From the NCBI GenBank assembly GCA_016716565.1, contig JADJWC010000004.1:372001-436000 (forward strand): a stretch of DNA of 64,000 nucleotides, written 5' to 3'. Each line of letters opens with the position of its first letter. Within the stretch, counting starts at the first letter, position 1. Below, piece after piece: positions 33,546 to 42,365 of the stretch. The notes under the pieces were generated by a model. That model saw only the letters and a list, made by a program, of their open reading frames with translations. It did no database searches and had not been told where the DNA came from. Source of the DNA: a bacterium (GTDB lineage: Bacteria > Bacteroidota > Ignavibacteria > Ignavibacteriales > Ignavibacteriaceae). A program made the translations under genes and the position numbers.

Positions 33546-34415
33546 ATGTTCAAAGGAACCGGAACTGCACTCATCACACCTTTCAAAAAGGATCAGTCAA
33601 TTGATTACGAATCACTTCGAAAAATTGTTCATCAGCAGATTGCTGGCGATGTTGATGCGTTAGTTGTTATCGGCACAACAGGTGAATCACCAGTAATTGA
33701 GTTCGACGAGAGAAAGAAAATAATTTCACTTGTTGTTGAAGAAGTAAAAGGAAAAATTCCTGTTATAGTTGGTACTGGAACAAACAACACAAAGAAAGTA
33801 ATCGAGCTGAATAAACAAGCTGAAGAATTAAAAGTGGATGGAGTTCTGATTGTAAATCCATATTACAATAAAGGCACTCAGGATAGTCTGGTCGAGCATT
33901 ACAAATTCATTTCTGATAAAACAAAACTTCCGATAATTCTTTACAACGTGCCTTCAAGAACCGGGATGAATATTCTTCCTGAAACTGCTGTTCGAATTCA
34001 TAAAGAATGCAAGAATGTTGTTGCGATAAAAGAAGCAAGCGGTAACATTTCTCAAATTGCTCACCTTATCTCAATCAAACCGGATTCATTATCAGTTCTC
34101 TCTGGTAATGATGATCAGACGCTCGCAATAATGGCTTCGGGTGGAGATGGAGTCATTTCTGTTTTCTCAAATCCATATCCAAATAAGATGAAAGAAATTA
34201 CTGATGCAGTTTTGAGTAACAAAATAAAAGACGCTCAAATACTTAACAACAAATATTTGTCTATGATGAATACCTTATTTGTTGAAACAAGTCCTGCACC
34301 TGTGAAGTACGTAATGAGTAAGTTAGGTTTGTGTGCGAATGTTGTTCGTCTTCCATTAGCCGTTGCGACTGCAAAAGCCGAAAAATTACTCGATGAGGAA
34401 ATGAAAAATATCTAA
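33546..34415 (+). CDS. dapA: 4-hydroxy-tetrahydrodipicolinate synthase
   Basis: First committed step of lysine/diaminopimelate synthesis, condensing pyruvate with aspartate semialdehyde. The 289-residue protein has GTTGESPVIEFDE, the catalytic tyrosine in ILYNVPSRTGMN and the Schiff-base lysine in VAIKEASGNI. It is followed by dapB (20 nt), dapH and lysC, which separates it clearly from the HOGA-like paralogue at 27118. Ribosome site GGGAAG ahead of the ATG. Confidence 0.96.
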   Translation: MFKGTGTALITPFKKDQSIDYESLRKIVHQQIAGDVDALVVIGTTGESPVIEFDERKKIISLVVEEVKGKIPVIVGTGTNNTKKVIELNKQAEELKVDGVLIVNPYYNKGTQDSLVEHYKFISDKTKLPIILYNVPSRTGMNILPETAVRIHKECKNVVAIKEASGNISQIAHLISIKPDSLSVLSGNDDQTLAIMASGGDGVISVFSNPYPNKMKEITDAVLSNKIKDAQILNNKYLSMMNTLFVETSPAPVKYVMSKLGLCANVVRLPLAVATAKAEKLLDEEMKNI

Positions 34416-34435
34416 ACTGAAATGGAGAGAAAGCT

Positions 34436-35086
34436 ATGAAGTATGGATTAATCGGTGCATCAGGAAAATTGGGGAAAGAAGTAATAACAGTTTTTACTGA
34501 TAATAATCACGAATTGGTTTTTTCCTTTGATGTTCAGGGTGAATGGAAACAAAGTAATCCTGAAATATTAATTGATTGCTCTCTTCCCGAAGCATTTGAT
34601 AATATGCTGTCCATGGCTAAAAGTTTCAACGTTCCAATAATCGAAGCGACAACTGGATTATCCGAAAAAAACATCATTAATCTGAAAGAATATTCGAAAC
34701 ATAAACCTGTGGTCCAGAGTAATAATTTTTCGATTGGAATACAAATACTTCTTCAGCTTACTAAGAGTGCTTATGAAAAATTACCCGAGTGGGATATAGA
34801 AATATCAGAAACTCATCACCGGTTTAAGAAGGATAAACCATCAGGTACTGCTAAAATGATTCAGAATATTTTTAAGGATAGGGAAGTGAATACAACTTCG
34901 CATCGATTAGGAAATGTGCCCGGTGATCATACAGTTAGCTTTGCAGGATTAGGAGAAGTGATTTCAATTCAGCATCGTGCGCTATCACGAAGGACATTCG
35001 CAGAGGGTATTCTTAAATCAGCTGAGTTTGCATTAAAAAGAGAAAATGGATTTTATTCTTTTACTGATGTAGTTTTTGAAAAGTAA
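34436..35086 (+). CDS. dapB: 4-hydroxy-tetrahydrodipicolinate reductase
   Basis: NAD(P)H-dependent reductase after DapA. The protein is 216 residues, shorter than the ~270 of enterobacteria but usual for the compact form. The Rossmann motif is YGLIGASGKLGKEV, the central ATTGLS is present and the catalytic signature is ETHHRFKKDKPSGTA. The spacing to dapA is 20 nt, and GGAGAG precedes the ATG. Confidence 0.95.
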   Translation: MKYGLIGASGKLGKEVITVFTDNNHELVFSFDVQGEWKQSNPEILIDCSLPEAFDNMLSMAKSFNVPIIEATTGLSEKNIINLKEYSKHKPVVQSNNFSIGIQILLQLTKSAYEKLPEWDIEISETHHRFKKDKPSGTAKMIQNIFKDREVNTTSHRLGNVPGDHTVSFAGLGEVISIQHRALSRRTFAEGILKSAEFALKRENGFYSFTDVVFEK

Positions 35087-35109
35087 TTAATAATTAATTC
35101 AGGTTTGCA

Positions 35110-35808
35110 ATGGATTCATACAAAATCATTCAGACAATTTCTGAAGCAAAAAAGAAAACCCCAGCTAAAATTTATCTGCAAGGTGATCTTGATAAAGTTA
35201 AATTCGGAGAATTTGATTTTTATGGATCATCGGTTTCAGGAATTTTATTCTGTGAATATTCTGATTTCGAAAAATTCTATGAACAGAATAAGAATTTTAT
35301 AACCAAGTACAAAGTTGAAATTGACAGAAGAAATTCAGCAATTCCGATGGCTGATCTTACAAAATACAATTGCAGGATTGAACCTGGTGCAATCATAAGG
35401 GATATGGTTGAAATTGGTGATCATTGTGTTATCATGATGGGAGCAGTTTTAAATATCGGTGCGGTAATTGGTGAACGAACAATGATTGATATGAATGTTG
35501 TAGTTGGTGGTAGAGCAATCGTTGGAAAAAATTGTCACATTGGTGCTGGAACCGTTTTAGCCGGAGTAATCGAGCCGCCAAGTGCTGATCCTGTTATTAT
35601 CGAGGATGATGTTTTAATTGGAGCGAATGCAGTTGTATTGGAAGGTGTAAAGGTTGGGAAAGGTGCGGTAGTCGCAGCAGGATCTATCGTTGTGAAAGAT
35701 GTAGAGCCATTTACTGTTGTAGCAGGAGTGCCGGCTAAGTTGTTAAAAAAAGTTGATGATAAAACAAAAGCAAAGACACAATTAATGGATGAGTTGAGGA
35801 AGCTCTGA
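35110..35808 (+). CDS. dapH: 2,3,4,5-tetrahydrodipicolinate N-acetyltransferase
   Basis: Acetyl branch of lysine synthesis. The 232-residue protein has an alpha/beta N-terminal domain (residues 1-80) and a left-handed beta-helix made of hexapeptide repeats: IEPGAIIRDMVEIGDHCVIM, IGAVIGERTMIDMNVVVGG, then IGAGTVLAGVIEPPSADPV, which is diagnostic for DapH rather than the succinyl enzyme DapD. GVPAKLLKKVD closes the helix. This implies the acetylated pathway for diaminopimelate here. Followed by the broken four-helix-bundle gene. Confidence 0.93.
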   Translation: MDSYKIIQTISEAKKKTPAKIYLQGDLDKVKFGEFDFYGSSVSGILFCEYSDFEKFYEQNKNFITKYKVEIDRRNSAIPMADLTKYNCRIEPGAIIRDMVEIGDHCVIMMGAVLNIGAVIGERTMIDMNVVVGGRAIVGKNCHIGAGTVLAGVIEPPSADPVIIEDDVLIGANAVVLEGVKVGKGAVVAAGSIVVKDVEPFTVVAGVPAKLLKKVDDKTKAKTQLMDELRKL

Positions 35809-35900
35809 TATCGTTTAGCGTTTATCGGTCACGATGCCCGTATCGTAGAACGGTACTGGAAAAGTCGTTTTAAAAATACAGAATTTAAAAAAATAAAATT

Positions 35901-36298
35901 GTGTCAAGTAATAATTCCATAAAAAGTTTTAAAGATTTAGATGTTTATCAAAACACATATAGAATTATGCTTGTAGTTATGAGCGAGATAATACCTAAGC
36001 TTCCTGATAGTGAAAAATATGACTTAAAAGATCAACAAAGCAGGGCATGTAAAAGTATTCCACTACTTATTGCTGAAGGTTAAGCAAAACGTCATCAGAA
36101 AGCAGGATTTCAAAATATTTAGATGATGTAATGGCAGAATGCAATGAAATGATTGTTAGCTTGGAGCAAGCTAAAGATATATATAGAATTAAAAGAGATA
36201 CTATCAGTATGGAAGAATTAATTGACTCATATGACAAATCAGGAAGACAACTGTATAAATTATCAATGGCCTGGACAAACTTCAAAAATAAAAAATGA
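35901..36298 (+). pseudogene. broken four-helix-bundle (23S rRNA intervening-sequence type) protein
   Basis: Residues SFKDLDVYQNTYRIML, then CKSIPLLIAEG and downstream QKAGFQ and YLDDVMAECNEM match the small four-helix-bundle family (TIGR02436) often found in rRNA intervening sequences and as stand-alone genes. The frame has two lesions. A TAA at 36081-36083 replaces the aromatic codon in AEG(F/Y)AKR, and one A is missing from the run at 36112-36115, causing a TAG three bases later. Read through both, about 131 residues remain recognisable up to a TGA at 36296. The two independent lesions argue for real decay rather than a sequencing error. It is inserted between dapH and lysC. Confidence 0.85.
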
Positions 36299-36370
36299 AC
36301 ATTTTTAAGTGAATAAAAATTTTGACTACTATTCCCATTTACTAATTGCATAAAAATAGTTGATACGATT

Positions 36371-36401
36371 GACGTTACCCATAATCGATATGGGTTTCGT
36401 C
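36371..36401 (+). promoter_or_regulatory. hairpin in the lysC leader
   Basis: ACCCATA (36377-36383) pairs with TATGGGT (36389-36395) around a 5-nt loop, and beyond a 2x2 internal loop GACG (36371-36374) pairs with CGTC (36398-36401). It lies 32 nt before the lysC ATG. There is no T run, so it is an RNA structure or an operator rather than a terminator. Confidence 0.4.
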
Positions 36402-36432
36402 ACCTTAACCGATTTAAATACGATTTTAATAA

Positions 36433-37626
36433 ATGAAACTAATAGTTCAAAAATACGGCGGAAGCAGTGTCGCGGACGTTGACAAACTGAAAAAAATTGC
36501 TTCAATGATTGCTGCTGTCAAGAAGCAGGGGATTGATGTTGTTGTAGTTGTCTCTGCAATGGGTAAAACTACTAACCAGCTAATTGAAATGGCAAAAACA
36601 ATTTCACCGGATCCGCCAAGAAGAGAAATGGATATGCTTCTCAGTACAGGTGAAAGAACTTCAATGGCACTGCTTTGTATTGCTCTCCACGAAGAAGGAA
36701 TTGAATCAATTTCTTTAACAGGCTCACAAGCCGGAATAATTACAAACGATCGGCATAACGATGCTCGCGTAATTGAAGTTAGACCAATCCGAGTTCTGGA
36801 TGAACTTGATAAGGGAAAAGTTGTTGTTATCGGAGGATTTCAGGGTGTAAGTTATAAACGTGATATTACAACTCTAGGAAGAGGCGGCTCGGATACATCT
36901 GCAGTTGCATTAGCAGCAGCGTTAAAAGCCGAAAGATGTGAAATCTATTCTGATGTTGATGGTGTTTATACAACCGATCCGAATATTGTTAAAGAAGCGA
37001 GACACCTACCTGAAATATCATATCAGCAGATTCAAGAAATGGCAGAAGCAGGTGCTAAAGTTCTGAATGCACAAGCAGTTCAATTTGCCAAGGAAGAAAA
37101 AATAACTTTGTATGCACGAGATACTTTCAATCCCGGCAAGGAAACTATTATAAAAGATGTTTCCAAAAAGGAATTATCAGGAGTATTAGCTGTAGTTTAT
37201 GAGAAAGAAATAGTACGAGTATTTGTTCACGATGCTGATAAGATCGACTGGGTGTTGGAATATCTGGAATCCCGACAGATACCGATTAAAGAATTCCAGG
37301 TGTCTGGAATAGCCGGTGACAAAGGATATAAATGTTCTTTTATTATTTCAACAAACAACTTGTATAATTGGGATAAAATCAAAGAAGATTTAGAACAGCA
37401 ATTGAGAGATGGCATTTATATCAATGAAAGTCTCGCAGCACTTTCGATAATTGGGGAAGGATTCAGCAGAAACAATGATGCACTTATAAAGACGATGAAA
37501 CTTCTTGATTCAAAAGGAATTAATTATTACGGGGTTAACACCACCTCCTTCAGAATATCATTGCTTATAGAAAAAAACCTTCTTGAAGGGGCTGTTGCAT
37601 TGTGCCATGACTACTGGATAAAATAG
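36433..37626 (+). CDS. lysC: aspartate kinase
   Basis: Phosphorylates aspartate as the entry step to lysine, threonine and methionine. The 397-residue protein is monofunctional: VQKYGGSSVADVDKL at the N-terminus, STGERTSMALLC, FQGVSYKRDITTLGRGGSDTS and YSDVDGVYTTDP in the kinase domain, and tandem ACT domains (residues ~255-397) for feedback control. It closes the dapA-dapB-dapH cluster, though separated from dapH by the broken gene. Confidence 0.95.
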   Translation: MKLIVQKYGGSSVADVDKLKKIASMIAAVKKQGIDVVVVVSAMGKTTNQLIEMAKTISPDPPRREMDMLLSTGERTSMALLCIALHEEGIESISLTGSQAGIITNDRHNDARVIEVRPIRVLDELDKGKVVVIGGFQGVSYKRDITTLGRGGSDTSAVALAAALKAERCEIYSDVDGVYTTDPNIVKEARHLPEISYQQIQEMAEAGAKVLNAQAVQFAKEEKITLYARDTFNPGKETIIKDVSKKELSGVLAVVYEKEIVRVFVHDADKIDWVLEYLESRQIPIKEFQVSGIAGDKGYKCSFIISTNNLYNWDKIKEDLEQQLRDGIYINESLAALSIIGEGFSRNNDALIKTMKLLDSKGINYYGVNTTSFRISLLIEKNLLEGAVALCHDYWIK

Positions 37627-37756
37627 CAAGGTAATTCTTATTTCACTTCATTTTCTTTCCTGTGATCTCTATATTTATCGCCAAGTTAGCTTAATTAAAC
37701 TTTTTGTTTCACTTCTGTGTTTAATAGTATTAAATATCAAATAAAATAATGATTCA

Positions 37757-40177
37757 ATGAAACTTTACTTAAAGATTTTATTTCTGAGCTTTTTATTTAT
37801 AATAAGCGTAAATGCACAGAGAGGTCAGGGAAATTTTTCCGGTGGCTCTATTTATGGTAAAGTGTTTGATTCATTAACCAAACACACGATTGAATATGCT
37901 AACATCGTAATCTTTTCTTTGAGAGATTCTTCGATGGTTACTGGCGGAGTTACAAATAATGAAGGTGCTTTTAATATTCCTTTAGAAAAACCTGGCAGAT
38001 TCAAAGTAGAAATCAGGTTCATAGGATATGATACTGAAATTATAGAAACCGTTGTTAATCCATCTACACCGAATGTAAATCTTGGTGATGTACTCATCCA
38101 TCCATCTACGATTAACTTAAACGATGTTGTTGTTCAGGGAGAAAGATCTCCTGTCACGTATGAAATTGATAAAAAAGTTATCAATCCCGATCAGATGCAG
38201 ACGGTTATCTCGGGCAATGCGGCAGATATTCTCGCAAATGTCCCGTCTGTTCAGGTGGATGTTGAAGGAAATGTCAGTCTCCGCGGAAGCCAAAATTTTA
38301 CTGTTCTTATTGATGGCAGACCTTCATTGATGGAAGGACAAGATGCTTTGCAGCAAATTTCAGCAACATCAATTGAACGAATAGAGATTATCACAAATCC
38401 CACTGCAAAATATGATGCTGATGGTACGGCAGGTATTATAAATATCATCATGAAAAAGAATTTAGGTCAGGAACTCAGCGGTATCTTCAATGCAAATGCT
38501 GGTATGTATGATACTTATGGTGGAAATTTCTTAATCAATTACCAGGATGGTTTTAAAGCAAATATAGGACTTGACTATAATCAAAGACATTTTCCAGGCG
38601 ATCAGACACAAAATAATATTTACTATCTCGAGAATGGAACTTCAACAATAAATTCTCTGGGTGAAATCGAAAGAAGGCGAGTTTCATTCGAAGGCAGAGC
38701 GGGTATCGAATTTGACTTGAGTGATCATGATGTTCTTAATTTAGGTCTTAGGGTCGGAAAGAGGGAAGGAGGTTTTAATTCAAATCAGAATTTTTCTGAA
38801 TTTACTTCCATTGCTCCATCTGAATCTTTGTATACAGGCAGAAACGAAAGAACACGTGAAGGAACTTACTATTCATTCAACTCAAATTATACTCGAACAT
38901 TTGATTTGCCCGGTCATCAGTTATTTGCTGAATTTCTTATTAGTAAACAAAGTTCAGATGAATTTACAACCACATCGGAATTTGACGAGTTTAGCCAGAT
39001 CAGTGGAAGAAAAACAACTGAGAATGGTCCATCAACCGATTTCAGGGGAAAATTGGATTACACATTACCATTTTCTGAAGTAAGTAAATTTGAAGCAGGA
39101 TATCAGGGAGAAATTGAACTATCGGATGAAAGCAATGATCTTTTCGAATACAATCCTGCAACAAATGAATATGAAATTCAGACTCAGTTCAGTAGCCTCA
39201 CAAAATACAATGAAAGTCAGCATTCTCTTTACTCAATGTATTCTGATATGCTTTGGGTTTTGAATTACCAATTAGGATTACGAGCAGAATATACTTACCG
39301 GAATATAGAAGTTCCATCTATAAACCAGACTTTTAATATTGACAGAATTGATTATTTCCCAAGTCTTCATTCATCATACAAGATTACACCTGTATCGACA
39401 ATAATGGCAAGTTACTCAAGAAGAATTAATAGACCCGGAGGATGGGCACTCGAACCATTTCCAACCTGGGTAGATGCAAACAATGTCAGAATAGGTAATC
39501 CGGATTTGTTACCGGAATTTATTAATTCTCTAGAAACAGGATTGCAGACAATTCTCGGTAATGTTAATCTCTCAACAGAATTATATTATAGACAAACAAT
39601 AAATAAAATTGAGTTTGTAAGAACTGCATTGGAAGAAAACGTCACTTTAACAACTTTCAGCAATGTTGGCGAAGATTATTCACTCGGCGGAGAATTAATG
39701 TTGATCTTTGATCTCTTCGGTTTCTGGAATGTAAACCTGATGGGTAATGTTTATAATTATCGTGTTGAAGGCAATATTCAAGGTGAGGCGTTTTCAAACG
39801 AAAGCTTCAACTGGCAGACAAGGATGAATAATACATTTAAGCTCTGGAGTTCAACTCAAATTCAATTTAATCTTAACTACAACAGTCCGACTGTTACATC
39901 ACAGGGTCGGTGGGAAGAATTTTTTAGTTCTGATTTATCAATAAGACAGGAAATAATTGAAAATATTCTCGCTGTTACTCTTCAGATCAGAGATGTATTC
40001 GGAACTGCGAAAAGAGAGTATACTTCAGAGGGTATCAACCTTTACAACTATAATCAGTTTGACATGCACACACCTGCGCTAACTCTTAATCTTCGTTACA
40101 CTTTCAACAACTACAAACCGAAGCGCGAAGGCAGAGGAGAAGACAACGGAACCTTTGAAGGTGGGGAAGATTTTTAG
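37757..40177 (+). CDS. outer-membrane beta-barrel receptor with N-terminal carboxypeptidase-regulatory-like domain
   Basis: An 806-residue exported protein (signal peptide ending ISVNAQ). Residues ~28-115 form a CarboxypepD-regulatory-like Ig fold (SIYGKVFDSLTKHTIEYANI). Residues ~120-230 are a TonB-receptor plug domain (ANVPSVQVDVEGNVSLRGSQ, then NFTVLIDGRP and TAKYDADGTAGIINIIMKK). The remainder is a large barrel of the OMP_b-brl_3 type, ending in a beta strand and a Glu/Gly-rich tail. Such proteins import large substrates; no SusD partner lies nearby, so the substrate is unknown. Confidence 0.9.
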   Translation: MKLYLKILFLSFLFIISVNAQRGQGNFSGGSIYGKVFDSLTKHTIEYANIVIFSLRDSSMVTGGVTNNEGAFNIPLEKPGRFKVEIRFIGYDTEIIETVVNPSTPNVNLGDVLIHPSTINLNDVVVQGERSPVTYEIDKKVINPDQMQTVISGNAADILANVPSVQVDVEGNVSLRGSQNFTVLIDGRPSLMEGQDALQQISATSIERIEIITNPTAKYDADGTAGIINIIMKKNLGQELSGIFNANAGMYDTYGGNFLINYQDGFKANIGLDYNQRHFPGDQTQNNIYYLENGTSTINSLGEIERRRVSFEGRAGIEFDLSDHDVLNLGLRVGKREGGFNSNQNFSEFTSIAPSESLYTGRNERTREGTYYSFNSNYTRTFDLPGHQLFAEFLISKQSSDEFTTTSEFDEFSQISGRKTTENGPSTDFRGKLDYTLPFSEVSKFEAGYQGEIELSDESNDLFEYNPATNEYEIQTQFSSLTKYNESQHSLYSMYSDMLWVLNYQLGLRAEYTYRNIEVPSINQTFNIDRIDYFPSLHSSYKITPVSTIMASYSRRINRPGGWALEPFPTWVDANNVRIGNPDLLPEFINSLETGLQTILGNVNLSTELYYRQTINKIEFVRTALEENVTLTTFSNVGEDYSLGGELMLIFDLFGFWNVNLMGNVYNYRVEGNIQGEAFSNESFNWQTRMNNTFKLWSSTQIQFNLNYNSPTVTSQGRWEEFFSSDLSIRQEIIENILAVTLQIRDVFGTAKREYTSEGINLYNYNQFDMHTPALTLNLRYTFNNYKPKREGRGEDNGTFEGGEDF

Positions 40178-40249
40178 CCCAATCTTTATTTTACTTTTCC
40201 TTTTAGTTATTTTCATTCCCAGTTATTCAAATATTTTTATTAGAAAATT

Positions 40250-41245
40250 TTGATGAAATCAAAGCCAAAAGGCGAAATAATACTCTATAAATCTCCAGAA
40301 GGTGATACACAGATAGATGTAAAGCTTGAGGAGGAAACCGTATGGCTAAATCAAGCACAAATGGTCCAGTTATTCCAGACTACTAAGCAGAATGTAAGTT
40401 TGCATATTAATAACATTTTTAAAGAAGCTGAATTATCAAGAAAATCAGTTGTCAAGGATTACTTGACAACTGCAAAAGACGGTAAAAATTATAAAACCAA
40501 GTATTATAACCTTGACGTAATTATTTCAGTAGGATATAGAGTAAAGTCAAAGAGCGGAACTCAATTCAGAATCTGGGCTAATAAAGTTTTAAAGGATCAC
40601 TTAATCAAAGGATATTCTTTAAATGAAAAAAAATTACAAGAGCATACTGAAAAAATTAGAGAACTGGAAAGAACAATTGAAATATTTTCCAAGGTAACAG
40701 AATCTTATCAGTTACGACAAGATGAATTTTCAGGAATATTAAAAGTCATTAAAGACTATACATATGCTCTTGATATACTGGATAAATTTGATAACAATAA
40801 TCTTGGCATCGAAAATATAAACAAGAAATTAACTTATAATCTTACATACGAAGCAGCCCGAAAAGTAATAAACAAAATGAAAGAAAAATTTGGTGGTTCA
40901 TCTTTATTTGGAAAAGAAAAAGATAAATCATTCAAAGGAACAATCGGCGCAATATATCAGACGTTCGGTAAAAAGGAATTATATCCAAGCATCGAAGAAA
41001 AAGCCTCTCACCTTCTTTACTTCACAATAAAAAATCACTCTTTCATTGATGGAAATAAAAGGATAGCTGCGGCATTATTTCTATGGTTTCTTGAAATGAA
41101 TAAATATTTATATGGAAAAGATAACAGAAAAAGAATTGCAGATAATGCGCTGGTTGCTTTGTGTTTGCTGATTGCTGAAAGTAATCCGAAAGAAAAAGAA
41201 ATGATAGTAAAGCTAGTGGTTAATCTTATAAATCGGAGTAACTAA
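40250..41245 (+). CDS. RhuM-Fic fusion protein
   Basis: A 331-residue protein of two parts. The N-terminal ~170 residues are RhuM-like: EIILYKSPEGDTQIDVKLEE, then ETVWLNQAQMVQLFQTTKQNVS, IFKEAELSRKSVVKDYLT and YNLDVIISVGYRVKSKSGTQFR. The C-terminal ~150 residues are a Fic/Doc domain with catalytic motif HSFIDGNKRIAAALFLWF. Fic domains transfer AMP or phosphate to proteins; RhuM resembles phage KilA-N/Bro-type proteins. Such genes are accessory and often defence- or toxin-related. No antitoxin gene is obvious next to it. It is flanked by ordinary housekeeping genes. Confidence 0.88.
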   Translation: MMKSKPKGEIILYKSPEGDTQIDVKLEEETVWLNQAQMVQLFQTTKQNVSLHINNIFKEAELSRKSVVKDYLTTAKDGKNYKTKYYNLDVIISVGYRVKSKSGTQFRIWANKVLKDHLIKGYSLNEKKLQEHTEKIRELERTIEIFSKVTESYQLRQDEFSGILKVIKDYTYALDILDKFDNNNLGIENINKKLTYNLTYEAARKVINKMKEKFGGSSLFGKEKDKSFKGTIGAIYQTFGKKELYPSIEEKASHLLYFTIKNHSFIDGNKRIAAALFLWFLEMNKYLYGKDNRKRIADNALVALCLLIAESNPKEKEMIVKLVVNLINRSN

Positions 41246-41492
41246 CTAGTTCATCTCTTTATTTACCAATTAAATCTTCTCAACTTTCATTTTCTCCATT
41301 TCAATAATTCATTTTTTATAAATAAGAATTGCTGCCTTGAGTTAATTCATTTGGTCATTTAACCTGTTTGAAATCCTTGCCATTCAGACAAAAATGTTGA
41401 TTTTACTTAACATATCTCGATAATAACTATCGATTCATTCTGGCATATTTTGTGGAAATGTGCTTCATCTCAAATTAACTTCAAGAGCTGCA

Positions 41493-42350
41493 ATGCACAA
41501 AATATTATCCGCAACATTTATTGCCCCTAACATTAAAAGGTTTACTATAGATGCACCAAAGATTGCCAGGAAAAGAAAAGCTGGACAATTTGTGATAATA
41601 AGAATAAATGATGTTGGAGAAAGAATTCCACTAACTATCGCTGACTCGGATTCCGAAAAAGGAACGATCGATATTATTGTTCAGGGAATTGGTAAGACAA
41701 CAAAAGAGCTGAACTCACTTCAGTCAGGAGATTATATCGCTGATGTTGTGGGACCATTAGGGAAGGCTTCACACATAGAAAATTTTGGAACTGCCGTAAG
41801 TATCGGTGGTGGTGTTGGAACTGCGATCGCTTATCCAACAGCAGTTGCACTGAAGCAAGCCGGAAATCATACAATTTCAATCATCGGTGGAAGAACGAAA
41901 GAATTTGTAATCCTTGAAGATGAAATGAAGAAAGTTTGTGATGAAGTTTTTGTAACCACTGATGATGGCAGTTATGGCAAGCACGGCTTTGTGACCGATA
42001 AGTTAAAAGAATTAATTGAAACGAGAAAAATAGATTTTGTTTTGGCAATCGGTCCGATCCCAATGATGAAAGCTGTTGCTGATGTCACAAGAGAAAAAGG
42101 AATTCAAACAGTCGTAAGTTTAAATCCGATTATGGTTGATGGTACCGGGATGTGCGGTGGATGCAGAGCTACAGTTGACAACAAAACTGTTTTTGTTTGT
42201 GTTGATGGTCCGGAGTTCGATGCGCACAAAGTTGATTTTAAAACGTTGATGACCAGGAATCACACTTATCTGATGGAAGAAAAAATTTCATTTGAAGACC
42301 ACGAATGCAAGCTAAATAAACTTCAGCCTCAAACTCTTCAAACTAATTAA
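41493..42350 (+). CDS. nfnA: ferredoxin-NADP+ oxidoreductase subunit alpha (NfnA/SudB type)
   Basis: FAD and [2Fe-2S] subunit of the NfnAB complex, which couples NADH and reduced ferredoxin to NADP+ by electron bifurcation. The protein has the reductase fold (RERIPLTI-type ERIPLTIADSD, VSIGGGVGTAIAYP) and C-terminal cysteines GTGMCGGCRAT and VFVCVDGPEFDAHKVDF. I prefer ATG 41493 (286 residues) over the GTG at 41460, because family members begin near HKILSATFIAPN. The adjacent gene supplies the large subunit. Sulfide dehydrogenase SudB is a synonym of similar proteins. Confidence 0.88.
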   Translation: MHKILSATFIAPNIKRFTIDAPKIARKRKAGQFVIIRINDVGERIPLTIADSDSEKGTIDIIVQGIGKTTKELNSLQSGDYIADVVGPLGKASHIENFGTAVSIGGGVGTAIAYPTAVALKQAGNHTISIIGGRTKEFVILEDEMKKVCDEVFVTTDDGSYGKHGFVTDKLKELIETRKIDFVLAIGPIPMMKAVADVTREKGIQTVVSLNPIMVDGTGMCGGCRATVDNKTVFVCVDGPEFDAHKVDFKTLMTRNHTYLMEEKISFEDHECKLNKLQPQTLQTN

Positions 42351-42365
42351 TTGAAAGAAAAACCT

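Noticed and set aside
35809..35900. Small ACGAT/ATCGT inverted repeat after dapH as an insertion border
   Set aside because: The arms are only 5 bp and no matching copy was seen on the other side of the broken four-helix gene.
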